A stretch of 15,612 nt of DNA from Saprospirales bacterium (GCA_947461165.1 CANHJR010000007.1:1-15612); one strand, 5' to 3'; positions 1 to 8,783 are shown, counted from the first letter of the stretch. The notes: a model not told the origin generated them from the letters alone. Made by a program: numbers and translations.

Positions 1-2262
1 AATCTGTGCTAAAATAATTTCTCTTGCTGCTTCTTCAAATAAGGGGTCAATATCCTTTTTATCAAAATGGATATCTCGACTTCCTTCTTCATCACTATAG
101 TATTCAGGCAATTGATGTGCCTCTGTATAACCTTGTTGATTCTCGATATGTTGGCAAATCCTGTCTACTTCAGGCGTATCTACAAATGGGCACTGTAATC
201 TTATAATTTCACCGCCACTTGGAGCGTAAAGCATATCTCCTCGTCCAATGAGCTGTTCTGCACCTTTGTTGTCAAGAATGATGTTGCTATCGATCGCTTT
301 GGATACAGCAAATGCAATTTTGGTTGGAAAATTTGCCCGTATGAGTCCTGTTAGAATATTCGCAGCTGGTCTCTGTGTAGCGAGAATGACGTGAATGCCA
401 ATGGCTCTAGCTAGCTGCGCTATTCGCGCCAGTGGTAATTCAATTTCTTTGCCAGCGGTGATGATGAGATCAGCATATTCGTCGATCACCAGTACGAAAT
501 AGGGCATAAATTTGTGGCCGTGCAAAGGATTCAATCTGCGATCCAAAAATTTTGCATTGTATTCCTTGATCGTTCGCACACCAGCCTTCTTGAGCAGGTC
601 ATAGCGATCATCCATCTCGATACATAGTGAATTTAGCGTATTGACTACCTTTTTGACATCTGTGATAATCGGTTCTTCCTCATTCGGCAACTTGGCAAGA
701 AAGTGTTTTTCTATGACAGAGTATATGCTCAGTTCGACTTTTTTCGGGTCGACCATAATGAATTTCAATTCTGCGGGATGCTTTTTATAGAGCAGAGATA
801 CGAGTATAGCGTTGATTCCAACGGATTTTCCTTTCCCTGTAGCGCCAGCCATCAAAAGATGCGGCATAGTGGCAAGATCTGCGACGACCATCTCATTTTT
901 TATATTCTTGCCTAATGCGACAGGAAGCTCCATTTTTGAATTTTGAAAGGATTCGGAAGCAATTGCAGATCGCATACTGACTATTTCAGTCTTGAGATTC
1001 GGCACTTCAATTCCTATCGTTCCTCGACCAGGTATTGGAGCGATAATTCGTATTCCCATGGCTGCAAGAGAAAGCGCGATATCATTTTCCAGTCTTGAAA
1101 TGGTAGATACTCGAACTCCAGCCGCTGGTGTTATCTCATAAAGTGTCACTGTAGGTCCTACAGTCGCAGAGATACTATCTATCCGAATATTGAAGTTTTT
1201 GAGTGTTTCAATGATCTGATTCTTCTTGTTTTCGAGATCCACTCGATCTATAGTCGTCGTTCCACTACCATGGTTTTCCAATAAATCAATACTTGGAAAT
1301 TTATAAAATTCAAGGTCTTTTCGCGGGTCATAAGGCGCTAAATCTTTGATGGCACTATGAGCGTTCTCATCTGGATTTGAGACAATCTTTTCTTCACGCG
1401 TTTGAATAATTTCCAGGGGTTTGATTTCATCTTCCGGGATATTGACCTTCAATGGGTTCTGATCTGTTGACTCTACTTCAAATTTCGTTGTCCTGGATGC
1501 GGACTCTAGGATTTCCAGCGGGATAGGTTGTTGTTCTTGAGGTTTTATTTGAATATTGTCACGCTCAAACAAGGTATCTGTATACGTTTTTGATTCTGGC
1601 TTCAGGTTTTCTTCCGCATGGAGTTCCTTTTCAAAGAGTTTTTGATCTGGGTCGACTTGTCCTTTGATAAACCATTGAAGAATAAAACTGAAATTTAGAT
1701 TTGTAAACCAAACCAGCATCGCCAATGAAAATACAAACCAGGAAACCAACATTCCGGCTAATCCCAAATAGTCATATAGAAAACTACCTTGTCCAGATAT
1801 TATATTGCCAAATTGACCACCGAGCGGGAAGTAACCATCTCGCCAAAATACCAATTGAACCAAGGCTAGAAAACTACTGCTTATGAAAATGAAAAGAATG
1901 GGGTATAATAGAATTTTCATATAACTGAAAATCCTTCGTTGGACGATAAGATTGAAACTTGCCAAGAATATGCAGAATGGAATAATCAATGCGGGTATAC
2001 CAAATAGTCTGTCTATAAACAGATACCCGATGAATACCCCAATTTTATTCATCCAATTCTGAATTTGATAATGATCGGTTTCCTTGACACGATCCCACCC
2101 TTCTATCGCAATGCTCTGATCAATTCTGAATTTTAATAAATAAGAGAACATACTGAAAAAGCAAACACAGGCCAACCCAAGCAAAAGTAGTCCTGCGATC
2201 TTGCCTAGTTTCTGCTTTTGAAAGTAAGATTGATGTTCTTTTTGGTCAGATTTTAAGGGCAT
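1..2262 (-). CDS. ftsK: DNA translocase FtsK (3' end beyond window)
   Basis: FtsK is a membrane-anchored hexameric motor that pumps DNA at the division septum during chromosome segregation. The minus frame is open from an ATG at 2262 to the window edge, 754 codons with no stop. An in-frame TAG lies shortly upstream, so this ATG is the natural start. About four hydrophobic segments (roughly residues 22-43, 74-108, 117-139, 167-188) form the N-terminal anchor. A hydrophilic, charged linker follows (about 190-330), then the motor. The motor shows Walker A GATGKGKS at 473-480, Walker B LVIDEYADL with D594/E595, the VDPKKVEL segment and an ATQRP motif. The third Walker A position is Lys where many homologues have Ser or Gln. 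The end of the motor and any DNA-reading gamma domain lie outside the window. It is divergent from the sugar permease gene and seems to have its own promoter. Identification is secure. Confidence 0.96.
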   Translation of the reverse strand, partial: MPLKSDQKEHQSYFQKQKLGKIAGLLLLGLACVCFFSMFSYLLKFRIDQSIAIEGWDRVKETDHYQIQNWMNKIGVFIGYLFIDRLFGIPALIIPFCIFLASFNLIVQRRIFSYMKILLYPILFIFISSSFLALVQLVFWRDGYFPLGGQFGNIISGQGSFLYDYLGLAGMLVSWFVFSLAMLVWFTNLNFSFILQWFIKGQVDPDQKLFEKELHAEENLKPESKTYTDTLFERDNIQIKPQEQQPIPLEILESASRTTKFEVESTDQNPLKVNIPEDEIKPLEIIQTREEKIVSNPDENAHSAIKDLAPYDPRKDLEFYKFPSIDLLENHGSGTTTIDRVDLENKKNQIIETLKNFNIRIDSISATVGPTVTLYEITPAAGVRVSTISRLENDIALSLAAMGIRIIAPIPGRGTIGIEVPNLKTEIVSMRSAIASESFQNSKMELPVALGKNIKNEMVVADLATMPHLLMAGATGKGKSVGINAILVSLLYKKHPAELKFIMVDPKKVELSIYSVIEKHFLAKLPNEEEPIITDVKKVVNTLNSLCIEMDDRYDLLKKAGVRTIKEYNAKFLDRRLNPLHGHKFMPYFVLVIDEYADLIITAGKEIELPLARIAQLARAIGIHVILATQRPAANILTGLIRANFPTKIAFAVSKAIDSNIILDNKGAEQLIGRGDMLYAPSGGEIIRLQCPFVDTPEVDRICQHIENQQGYTEAHQLPEYYSDEEGSRDIHFDKKDIDPLFEEAAREIILAQI

Positions 2263-2289
2263 TGCCAATATGGTAGGTTGTTTAATCTA

Positions 2290-2297
2290 CAAAGGTA
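2290..2297 (-). promoter_or_regulatory. Putative -7 promoter box for ftsK
   Basis: On the minus strand the sequence reads TACCTTTG, a perfect match to the Bacteroidota -7 consensus TAnnTTTG. It ends 27 bases before the ftsK ATG, so transcription would start near 2283 with a leader of about 20 bases. I see no clear TTG-type -33 box at the usual spacing, so the call rests on the -7 box and its position. Confidence 0.45.
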
Positions 2298-2336
2298 GGA
2301 GGATATATCGTTGGAATATCTGCGTTTCTCAACAGG

Positions 2337-2401
2337 AAATGACATAGCGAATAGAAAAATGAACAGCTATGAAATGAGCATAATAAAATGAGCATTTTCA
2401 T
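2337..2401. repeat. Phased AAATGA repeats in the ftsK/permease divergent gap
   Basis: AAATGA occurs at 2337, 2357, 2372 and 2387. The last three copies are exactly 15 bases apart, and the last two share ten bases (AAATGAGCAT). The third unit contains the near-palindrome AATGAGCATT. The cluster lies in the 299-base gap between two divergent genes and could be a set of operator sites, but chance in AT-rich DNA is not excluded. I see no clear -7 box for the downstream sugar permease; the best is a weak TAGATTTA at 2525-2532. The short minus-strand open frames across this gap look spurious. Confidence 0.35.
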
Positions 2402-2561
2402 AACCAAGCGATTGATAATTTTATTGTTGCGAATTGCATGTAACAATTTAAAAACAAAAATATTACACATGAAAACACCGTTTGAAAGCGATGCTTTTTT
2501 TAATCAGGATTCGGTATTTCGTATTAGATTTACCTCTTGAAAATTTCAAATAACTTAAAAC

Positions 2562-3989
2562 ATGACCAATTCTTCCAAGAACAATTATTCTGCATTGTAT
2601 TCTATCATTTCGGTTTTCTTTTTTTGGGGATTTGTGGCAGCAAGCAATGGGGTTCTTATTCCTGTGCTTCGCCATCATTTCCAATTGTCGCAATTTGCTT
2701 CGCAGTTAGTTGATTTTGCATTTTATATTGCCTATTTTGTTGGTTCTATCATTTACTTTTCTTGGTCATACTTTTTTTCAGATCCCTTCAATAAGTATGG
2801 TATGAAAATTGGCTTGGTCGGTGGCTTGCTTGTATCAGCTATCGGTGCAGCTTTATTTGTTTTGGCGGTGAATACCAATGTTTACATGTATTTTTTGATT
2901 GGGTTCTTCTTGATTGCATTTGGGTTTTCCGTTCTTCAGATAGTTGCCAATCCTTATGTGATCAATTTGGGTGATCCAGCACGAGGTTCATTTCGGTTAA
3001 ATTTGGCTGGAAGTATCAATTCATTGGGAACATCGATAGGACCCGTTATTTTTGGATTTGCGCTTTTTGGGTCGGCTATGTCCAAGGATGTGACGACTAA
3101 TATCGGTGTAGATGCTTTGAAGTTGCCTTTTATGATCCTTGCTGCTGTGTTATGTCTTGTTGCCTTGTTTCTTTATTTTTCTGAGCTGCCAGAACCAAAG
3201 CTAGAAGAATCTAAGGAAAGTAAAATTGGTGCCTTGGAGTTTCCGCAGCTGATCTGGGGAATGGCCGCTATTTTTGTATATGTAGGGGTAGAGGTGAGTG
3301 TTGGGAGCAATCTTGGAGCTCTTTTGGAAGACAATAACATCAAAGGAATAGACCACACACAAGTAGCGAAGTATGTGTCCTTGTACTGGGGAAGTCTTAT
3401 GATCGGCAGATGGGCTGGCGCTATCAATGCATTTGATCTTAGTAAATCTACCAAGCAGATTCTAGAAATAATCGTTCCGATGTTTGCCTTCGGTGTCGTG
3501 TTGTTTTTCAATCATCTGCGCGAAGGTGATGTTTCAGACTTGTATTCCTATATATTTTATGTTGGTATTTTCATTCTTGCTAATCATTTTACCAAAGAGA
3601 AACCAGCCAAGACGATGATGATTTTTGGTGGAATGGCAGCCTTGATGATGGTCATAGGTATTTGTACATCAGGAGACGTTGCCTTATATTGTTTTATAAG
3701 TGGAGGTCTTTTTTGCTCAGTTATGTGGCCATGCATATTCAATTTGTCCATAGCAGGTCTTGGTCGATATACCAATCAAGGTTCATCCTTGCTAGTTAGC
3801 ATGATACTCGGTGGCGCATTGATTCCATTGGTTCAGGGGAAATTAAGTGATATACCCTCAATTGGTATTCAAAATTCATATTGGGTGGCTGTTATCTGCT
3901 TTTTGTTTTTAGCATGGTATGGATTCATAGCAAGTCGAATTCTCAAAAAGCAAGGAATCCGGCTTGAGTTGTCAAACGCCGGACATTAA
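2562..3989 (+). CDS. FucP/GlcP-family sugar:H+ symporter (MFS)
   Basis: This 475-residue integral membrane protein belongs to the fucose/glucose/galactose:H+ symporter branch of the major facilitator superfamily and would carry a monosaccharide across the inner membrane. It has about twelve hydrophobic segments. Family motifs include FFFWGF (19-24), a QLVDFAFYIAYFVGS stretch, the ANPYV motif just after residue 126, and a NLAGSINSLGTSIGP stretch. By my eye alignment, two residues that matter in E. coli FucP are replaced: the Asp of NDIL (D46) is Gly30 in NGVL, and the Glu before AANP (E135) is Gln126. Fucose itself is therefore not assured. The ATG at 2562 follows an A-rich stretch typical of this phylum. 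The GH92 mannosidase begins 51 bases after the stop, so mannose or a mannoside product is a sensible guess. The family is sure; the substrate is inferred. Confidence 0.9.
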   Translation: MTNSSKNNYSALYSIISVFFFWGFVAASNGVLIPVLRHHFQLSQFASQLVDFAFYIAYFVGSIIYFSWSYFFSDPFNKYGMKIGLVGGLLVSAIGAALFVLAVNTNVYMYFLIGFFLIAFGFSVLQIVANPYVINLGDPARGSFRLNLAGSINSLGTSIGPVIFGFALFGSAMSKDVTTNIGVDALKLPFMILAAVLCLVALFLYFSELPEPKLEESKESKIGALEFPQLIWGMAAIFVYVGVEVSVGSNLGALLEDNNIKGIDHTQVAKYVSLYWGSLMIGRWAGAINAFDLSKSTKQILEIIVPMFAFGVVLFFNHLREGDVSDLYSYIFYVGIFILANHFTKEKPAKTMMIFGGMAALMMVIGICTSGDVALYCFISGGLFCSVMWPCIFNLSIAGLGRYTNQGSSLLVSMILGGALIPLVQGKLSDIPSIGIQNSYWVAVICFLFLAWYGFIASRILKKQGIRLELSNAGH

Positions 3990-4040
3990 AATTTCTTAGA
4001 AATCAATTCCGTTCAAAAATACTTTAAATATTTCAGTTTA

Positions 4041-6788
4041 ATGGATTTCAAAAAACTAATTATTGCTCTTTTAGTCGCAGTCAGTGTTCAACTCACATCT
4101 CAAAACTATACGCAATACATTCGACCAATGATCGGCACTGGTGGGCACGGACACACATTTCCTGGCCCTACATATCCATTTGGTATGGTTCAACTGAGCC
4201 CTGATACAAGAATTGATGGAAGCTGGGATGGCTGCAGTGGCTACCATTATGATGATTCTATTATTTATGGATTTAGTCATACTCATCTCAGCGGAACGGG
4301 TTGCAGTGATTACGGTGATTTTGCGTTTATGCCTTATTTTTCTGAACAGGATGATCTTCAAGACTTTAAACGTTTATATGACAGAGGTGTTCGCTTTTCA
4401 CATAAAAATGAAGAAGCAAAAGCGGGGTATTATTCTGTCGTTTTAAATAATGGTATCAAGGTAGAGCTCACTGCTACTGAGCGCGTTGGAATTACCCAGT
4501 ATACGGCTCCAAAGGATGGGTTTATTTTGGTGCTGCTGCAGCTAAAGCATCGAGATCAGCTGCTAGAAGGGAAGATCAACCAAGTCAATGCGATCAATTT
4601 CAATGGTAAAAGAGTGAGCAAGGCCTGGGCAGCTAGACAAGAGCTTTATTTTCATTCTCGCTTTAGTAAATTGCCGATTTCTTCTGAAATTATTCAAGAT
4701 AGCATAAACGACTGCGTGTTAGCAGTGAAGTTTGCGGTGCGCAAAGGGGAAGTTTTTAATCTACATACGGCGATTTCGTCCGTCAGTGAGGTCGGAGCAT
4801 TGGATAATCTGACCAAGGAAGCACCAAAGTTTGATTTTGTGGCATACCAAACGAATGCAAATGCTATTTGGAATTCGCAAATGGAGCGGATAGAAGTTTT
4901 TGGATCAAATGAACGTGATAAGATCAAATTTTATACAGCCTTGTATCATTGTTTCATTCATCCAAGCGTGGCCAGTGATGTGGACAAACGCTATCGCGGT
5001 AGGGATAATAAAATCCATGACAATGGTAAAAACGGAGAATACTATTCCGTCTTTTCTCTCTGGGATACCTATCGATCGCTTCATCCATTGTTTAATATTA
5101 TTCAGCCTCAATTTAATCTTGATTTTTTAGAAACGTTTGCCACGCAATTCCGACAAGGCGGTCGATTGCCTGTGTGGGAACTATCCGGAAATGAAACGAA
5201 TTGCATGATAGGATATCACGCTGTTAGTGTTATTTGGGACGCATATCATAAAGGTTTGATGATGGTGCCTCTTTCAGATCTGTATCCAGCGATGAAAGCC
5301 ATCGCCAATGAAAATACACCAGCGCTCAATTCATATCGAAAATATGGCTATGTCAGAGCGGAAGATGATGCTGAAAGTGTGAGCAAGACATTAGAATATG
5401 CCTATGACGATTGGTGCATTGCTCAAATGGCACTTACCGTTGGAGATATACCTGCTTATGACAGTTTTGGAAAACGATCCAAAAACTGGATGAATGTCTA
5501 TGATCCACAGACGGGATGGATGCGTCCTCGAAAGAATAGTACCCAAATGACACCTTTTTCACCATATATGGTCGATAATCATTTCACTGAAGCCAATAGT
5601 TTTCAATATAGTTTTTACGTTCCACATGACATGGAAGATTATATCGAAATGATCGGTGGCAAGGATTCGATGGATCGAAAATTGGATCAATTGTTTACAG
5701 CGTCTTCTATGACAGAAGGACGTGAACAAGCCGATATTACTGGCTTAATTGGCCAGTATGCACATGGAAATGAACCAAGTCATCATATCCCTTTTTTATA
5801 CAATGATCGAGCTAAACGAAATAAAATTGTGGATCAGATTCGAGAGAAATTTTATACGACTGAGCCCGACGGTTTGATCGGCAATGAAGACTGTGGTGCT
5901 ATGAGTGCTTGGTATGTCTGGGCAGCGATGGGTATGTATCCAATTTGCCCGGGATCTAAAGAAATTGCAACTTGTCGTGGCATTTTTGACAGTGTGAAAA
6001 TTCACTCCGAAATCTGGATTCTGCGCAGAAAGAAGGATGATACTTCTGCTTTTTATGTATACCCAAAGAGCTACAAACAAAATCAGTACATCATAAATAC
6101 AAACAAACAACCATATATTCTTCCGTGCAAACAAATATTTGAAGGTAGGCAGACGATAAAATTAGCGGGATTACCTATTATTTATTACAAATTAAATGAT
6201 GGTAATTTCAAAAGATTTAAGGATTCCATTGTTTTGGATACGAATTGCACCTTGACATTTTATGGGACAGACACGTCGAAGCATGCATCTTCGCAACAAG
6301 TGGCCAAATTCTACAAATTGCCAAAAGATCGTAAAGTTATTTTAAAATCGATATACAATCCACAGTATCATGCAGATGGTCCAATGGGTCTTGTCGATGG
6401 AATATATGGAGACACACTGTGGCGAAAAGGGAATTGGCAGGGTTATCAAAATCAGGATTTTGAGGCAACAATAGCTTTTCAAAAAATTCGGAATTTGAAA
6501 TCTGTAAAAATTCGATTTCTTCAGGACAAAGGTTCTTGGATTTTCTTGCCAACGTCTTTTCAAATCGAGGTTTCGGATGACAATGTTGATTTTAAAACGA
6601 TTTACAGCCGCATAATCAATCAATTGGACAAGGATGAGCCTATAAAAGTCGAGGAGTTCAAGATCCCTTTAGCATTGCGAAATAAGTATATACGAGTCAA
6701 AGCTCTGAATTATGGAAAATTGCCCAAATGGCACGCGGGAGCAGGTGGCGATGCGTTCATTTTTATAGATGAAATCGAAGTTGATTGA
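4041..6788 (+). CDS. Secreted GH92 family alpha-mannosidase with C-terminal F5/8C-like domain
   Basis: GH92 enzymes are Ca2+-dependent, inverting exo-alpha-mannosidases that trim mannose from N-glycans or mannans. The 915-residue protein starts with a Sec signal peptide (basic DFKK, then a hydrophobic run to about residue 20, no lipobox Cys), so it is exported, probably to the periplasm. Family motifs are intact: HTFPGPTYPFGMVQLSPDT near 36-54, a GFSHTHLSGTG stretch, HFTEANS at 514-520, GNEPSHH at 576-582 and GNEDCGAMSAW at 614-624. E517 and the acidic residues of the last motif are candidates for the catalytic acid and base. About 150 extra C-terminal residues (about 770-915), with LVDGIYGD, a WQGY motif, FLQDKGSWIF and a closing IFIDEIEVD, resemble an F5/8 type C (discoidin-like) domain. 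I see no T9SS sorting domain. The sugar permease upstream is probably cotranscribed; the 51-base gap holds only a weak palindrome (3991-4003). Linkage specificity cannot be read by eye. Confidence 0.94.
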   Translation: MDFKKLIIALLVAVSVQLTSQNYTQYIRPMIGTGGHGHTFPGPTYPFGMVQLSPDTRIDGSWDGCSGYHYDDSIIYGFSHTHLSGTGCSDYGDFAFMPYFSEQDDLQDFKRLYDRGVRFSHKNEEAKAGYYSVVLNNGIKVELTATERVGITQYTAPKDGFILVLLQLKHRDQLLEGKINQVNAINFNGKRVSKAWAARQELYFHSRFSKLPISSEIIQDSINDCVLAVKFAVRKGEVFNLHTAISSVSEVGALDNLTKEAPKFDFVAYQTNANAIWNSQMERIEVFGSNERDKIKFYTALYHCFIHPSVASDVDKRYRGRDNKIHDNGKNGEYYSVFSLWDTYRSLHPLFNIIQPQFNLDFLETFATQFRQGGRLPVWELSGNETNCMIGYHAVSVIWDAYHKGLMMVPLSDLYPAMKAIANENTPALNSYRKYGYVRAEDDAESVSKTLEYAYDDWCIAQMALTVGDIPAYDSFGKRSKNWMNVYDPQTGWMRPRKNSTQMTPFSPYMVDNHFTEANSFQYSFYVPHDMEDYIEMIGGKDSMDRKLDQLFTASSMTEGREQADITGLIGQYAHGNEPSHHIPFLYNDRAKRNKIVDQIREKFYTTEPDGLIGNEDCGAMSAWYVWAAMGMYPICPGSKEIATCRGIFDSVKIHSEIWILRRKKDDTSAFYVYPKSYKQNQYIINTNKQPYILPCKQIFEGRQTIKLAGLPIIYYKLNDGNFKRFKDSIVLDTNCTLTFYGTDTSKHASSQQVAKFYKLPKDRKVILKSIYNPQYHADGPMGLVDGIYGDTLWRKGNWQGYQNQDFEATIAFQKIRNLKSVKIRFLQDKGSWIFLPTSFQIEVSDDNVDFKTIYSRIINQLDKDEPIKVEEFKIPLALRNKYIRVKALNYGKLPKWHAGAGGDAFIFIDEIEVD

Positions 6789-6903
6789 TGTTTTTATGTG
6801 ATTAGGTTCATTCTGAATTGTTTGGTCACTAAGTCATATCGTGAACTGGAAAAATTCTTTCCAATAAGCCTGAATTTTCGTCAACAATCAAAATAAAAAG
6901 CAG

Positions 6904-6911
6904 TATTTTTG
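6904..6911 (+). promoter_or_regulatory. Promoter -7 box for atpDC
   Basis: The sequence TATTTTTG is a perfect TAnnTTTG box followed by CA, lying 38 bases before the atpD ATG. Initiation near 6918 would give a leader of about 32 bases. The best -33 candidate is the imperfect TTTTCG around 6875-6880. The 161-base gap after the mannosidase shows no convincing terminator. Confidence 0.6.
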
Positions 6912-6949
6912 CACTCGATTTTAAAAAAACAATTCAATAATTCACAATA

Positions 6950-8464
6950 ATGGCAAACAGCGGTAAAGTGCAACAGGTCATCGGACCAGTAGTCGACGTA
7001 ATATTTGACAATGGATCTGGACTTCCAAAAATCTATAACGCCCTAGAATTGAGCAAAGGGGATGGTCAAAAAATCATTCTTGAGGTTCAGCAACATCTTG
7101 GTGATAACAAAGTAAGAACAGTAGCCATGGATTCTACAGACGGTCTCGTTCGTGGTATGGCTGTAACTGATCTTGGATCTCCGATAACGATGCCAGTTGG
7201 AAATGCTATTAGAGGCCGACTGTTCAATGTAATGGGAGAGGCTATCGACGGTATCAAACGCGAATTGTCTAAGGAGGGTGGATACCCTATCCATAACCAA
7301 CCACCACGATATGAAGATCTTTCGACATCTACCGATATTTTATTTACGGGTATCAAGGTGATTGACCTTATAGAGCCGTATGCTAAAGGTGGAAAAATTG
7401 GTCTCTTCGGAGGTGCTGGTGTAGGTAAGACCGTATTGATTATGGAATTGATCAACAACATCGCCAAGGCATATGATGGAATGTCTGTCTTTGCTGGAGT
7501 AGGCGAGCGTACAAGAGAAGGAAATGACTTGTTGCGAGAAATGATTGAATCCAATGTAATCAAGTATGGCGATGCATTCAAGCATTCTATGGAAGAAGGT
7601 GGATGGGATCTAGACAAAGTAGACCTCAAAGAATTAGAATCATCACAAGCAACATTGGTATTCGGACAAATGAATGAGCCTCCTGGTGCAAGAGCACGTG
7701 TTGCTCTATCGGGACTAACTATGGCAGAATATTTCCGCGATGGTGGCCCAGATAAAGACAAAGGTGGCGAAGGAAAAAATATCTTATTCTTCGTTGATAA
7801 TATCTTCAGATTTACACAAGCAGGTTCCGAAGTTTCGGCTCTTTTGGGTCGTATGCCTTCAGCGGTAGGTTATCAACCAACCCTCGCTACAGAAATGGGT
7901 ATTATGCAAGAGCGTATCACTTCAACCAAGAAAGGTTCCATTACTTCCGTTCAGGCAGTTTATGTTCCTGCAGATGATTTGACCGATCCAGCACCTGCTA
8001 CAACGTTTGCTCACTTGGATGCTACGACTGTACTTTCAAGAAAGATTGCAGAGCTTGGTATTTATCCTGCGGTTGATCCATTGGATTCTACCTCAAGAAT
8101 ATTGACTCCATCTGTAGTTGGTGACGAACATTATGATTGCGCACAGAGAGTGAAAGAATTACTTCAAAGATATAAAGAATTGCAAGATATTATTGCTATC
8201 CTTGGTATGGATGAGTTGTCTGAAGAGGATAAGTTAGTTGTGCATAGAGCTCGAAGAGTTCAGAGATTCTTATCACAGCCATTCCATGTTGCTGAGCAAT
8301 TTACAGGATTGAAAGGTGTACTTGTCCCTATTGAGGAGACCATTCGAGGATTCAACATGATTATGGCAGGGGAAGTGGATGAATATCCAGAGGCTGCTTT
8401 CAACCTTGTTGGTTCTATAGATGAGGCTATCGAAAAAGGTAAAAAATTAATTGAATCAGTATAA
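6950..8464 (+). CDS. atpD: F1Fo ATP synthase subunit beta
   Basis: This is the catalytic beta subunit of the F1 sector, which makes ATP from ADP and phosphate at the inner membrane. The 504 residues show Walker A GGAGVGKT at 154-161, GERTREGNDL, GQMNEPPGARARVALSGLT, Walker B FFVDNIFRF with D283, and a complete C-terminal helical region ending at KLIESV. It is about 45 residues longer than the E. coli protein. The extra length sits mainly in two insertions, around 205-233 (Asp/Glu-rich, containing EEGGWDLDKVDLKEL) and 265-277 (GGPDKDKGGEGKN), which are usual for Bacteroidota. The start matches the family N-terminus (GKVQQVIGPVVDV). It is cotranscribed with atpC after a 70-base gap; the other ATP synthase genes are not in the window, as is common in this phylum. 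Confidence 0.99.
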   Translation: MANSGKVQQVIGPVVDVIFDNGSGLPKIYNALELSKGDGQKIILEVQQHLGDNKVRTVAMDSTDGLVRGMAVTDLGSPITMPVGNAIRGRLFNVMGEAIDGIKRELSKEGGYPIHNQPPRYEDLSTSTDILFTGIKVIDLIEPYAKGGKIGLFGGAGVGKTVLIMELINNIAKAYDGMSVFAGVGERTREGNDLLREMIESNVIKYGDAFKHSMEEGGWDLDKVDLKELESSQATLVFGQMNEPPGARARVALSGLTMAEYFRDGGPDKDKGGEGKNILFFVDNIFRFTQAGSEVSALLGRMPSAVGYQPTLATEMGIMQERITSTKKGSITSVQAVYVPADDLTDPAPATTFAHLDATTVLSRKIAELGIYPAVDPLDSTSRILTPSVVGDEHYDCAQRVKELLQRYKELQDIIAILGMDELSEEDKLVVHRARRVQRFLSQPFHVAEQFTGLKGVLVPIEETIRGFNMIMAGEVDEYPEAAFNLVGSIDEAIEKGKKLIESV

Positions 8465-8479
8465 GTAAACTCAATCTTT

Positions 8480-8510
8480 GGATAGAAAGCGTTGCAGCTT
8501 CTATCTATCC
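8480..8510 (+). other. Intercistronic hairpin between atpD and atpC
   Basis: GGATAG (8480-8485) can pair with CTATCC (8505-8510), and AAGC with GCTT inside it, leaving an asymmetric internal loop. No T-run follows, so it is not an intrinsic terminator. It could stabilise the atpD mRNA or affect the beta/epsilon ratio. The structure is predicted by eye only. Confidence 0.35.
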
Positions 8511-8534
8511 TTGAATTTAAATTAAATATTCAAA

Positions 8535-8783
8535 ATGCGACTTGACATCATTACTCCAGAAAAAACGCTTTACAGTTCTGAAAACGCAATTTCAGTTATT
8601 TGCCCGGGAATTGATGGTGATTTTCAGCTATTAGACAGTCATGCATCTTTGGTTTCGGCTTTGCGATCTGGTAAACTGTTGGTTTCAGATGATCAAAACA
8701 AGTCAATCGAACTGCCAATTGCTTCTGGTCTTGTAGAATGTAATCGAAACCAAGTCAATATTCTAGTAGAAGAAGCGATATAA
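8535..8783 (+). CDS. atpC: F1Fo ATP synthase subunit epsilon, one-domain form
   Basis: Epsilon belongs to the central stalk and links F1 rotation to the c-ring. The 82 residues cover only the N-terminal beta-sandwich, from MRLDIITPEKTLYS through GDFQLLDSHASLVSAL to ASGLVECNRNQVNILVEEA. E. coli epsilon has about 139 residues, including a two-helix C-terminal domain that inhibits ATP hydrolysis; that domain is absent here. The natural stop is followed at once by a terminator, and this short form is common in Bacteroidota, so it is not a truncated pseudogene. It follows atpD in one operon. Confidence 0.97.
   Translation: MRLDIITPEKTLYSSENAISVICPGIDGDFQLLDSHASLVSALRSGKLLVSDDQNKSIELPIASGLVECNRNQVNILVEEAI

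Noticed and set aside
24..915. Short plus-strand open frames at 24-206 and 703-915
   Set aside because: They lie opposite the FtsK motor domain, whose minus frame is continuous and conserved.
2282..2693. Minus-strand open frames of 62 and 76 codons between ftsK and the permease
   Set aside because: One lies in AT-rich noncoding sequence; the other overlaps the start of the well-supported permease on the other strand. Neither product resembles a known family.
7087..7761. 224-codon minus-strand open frame inside atpD
   Set aside because: It lies wholly opposite highly conserved atpD codons; its length follows from constrained codon use in that gene.
8480..8510. Terminator between atpD and atpC
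   Set aside because: The hairpin has no T-run and a large asymmetric loop, and atpC needs transcription through it; kept only as an intercistronic hairpin.
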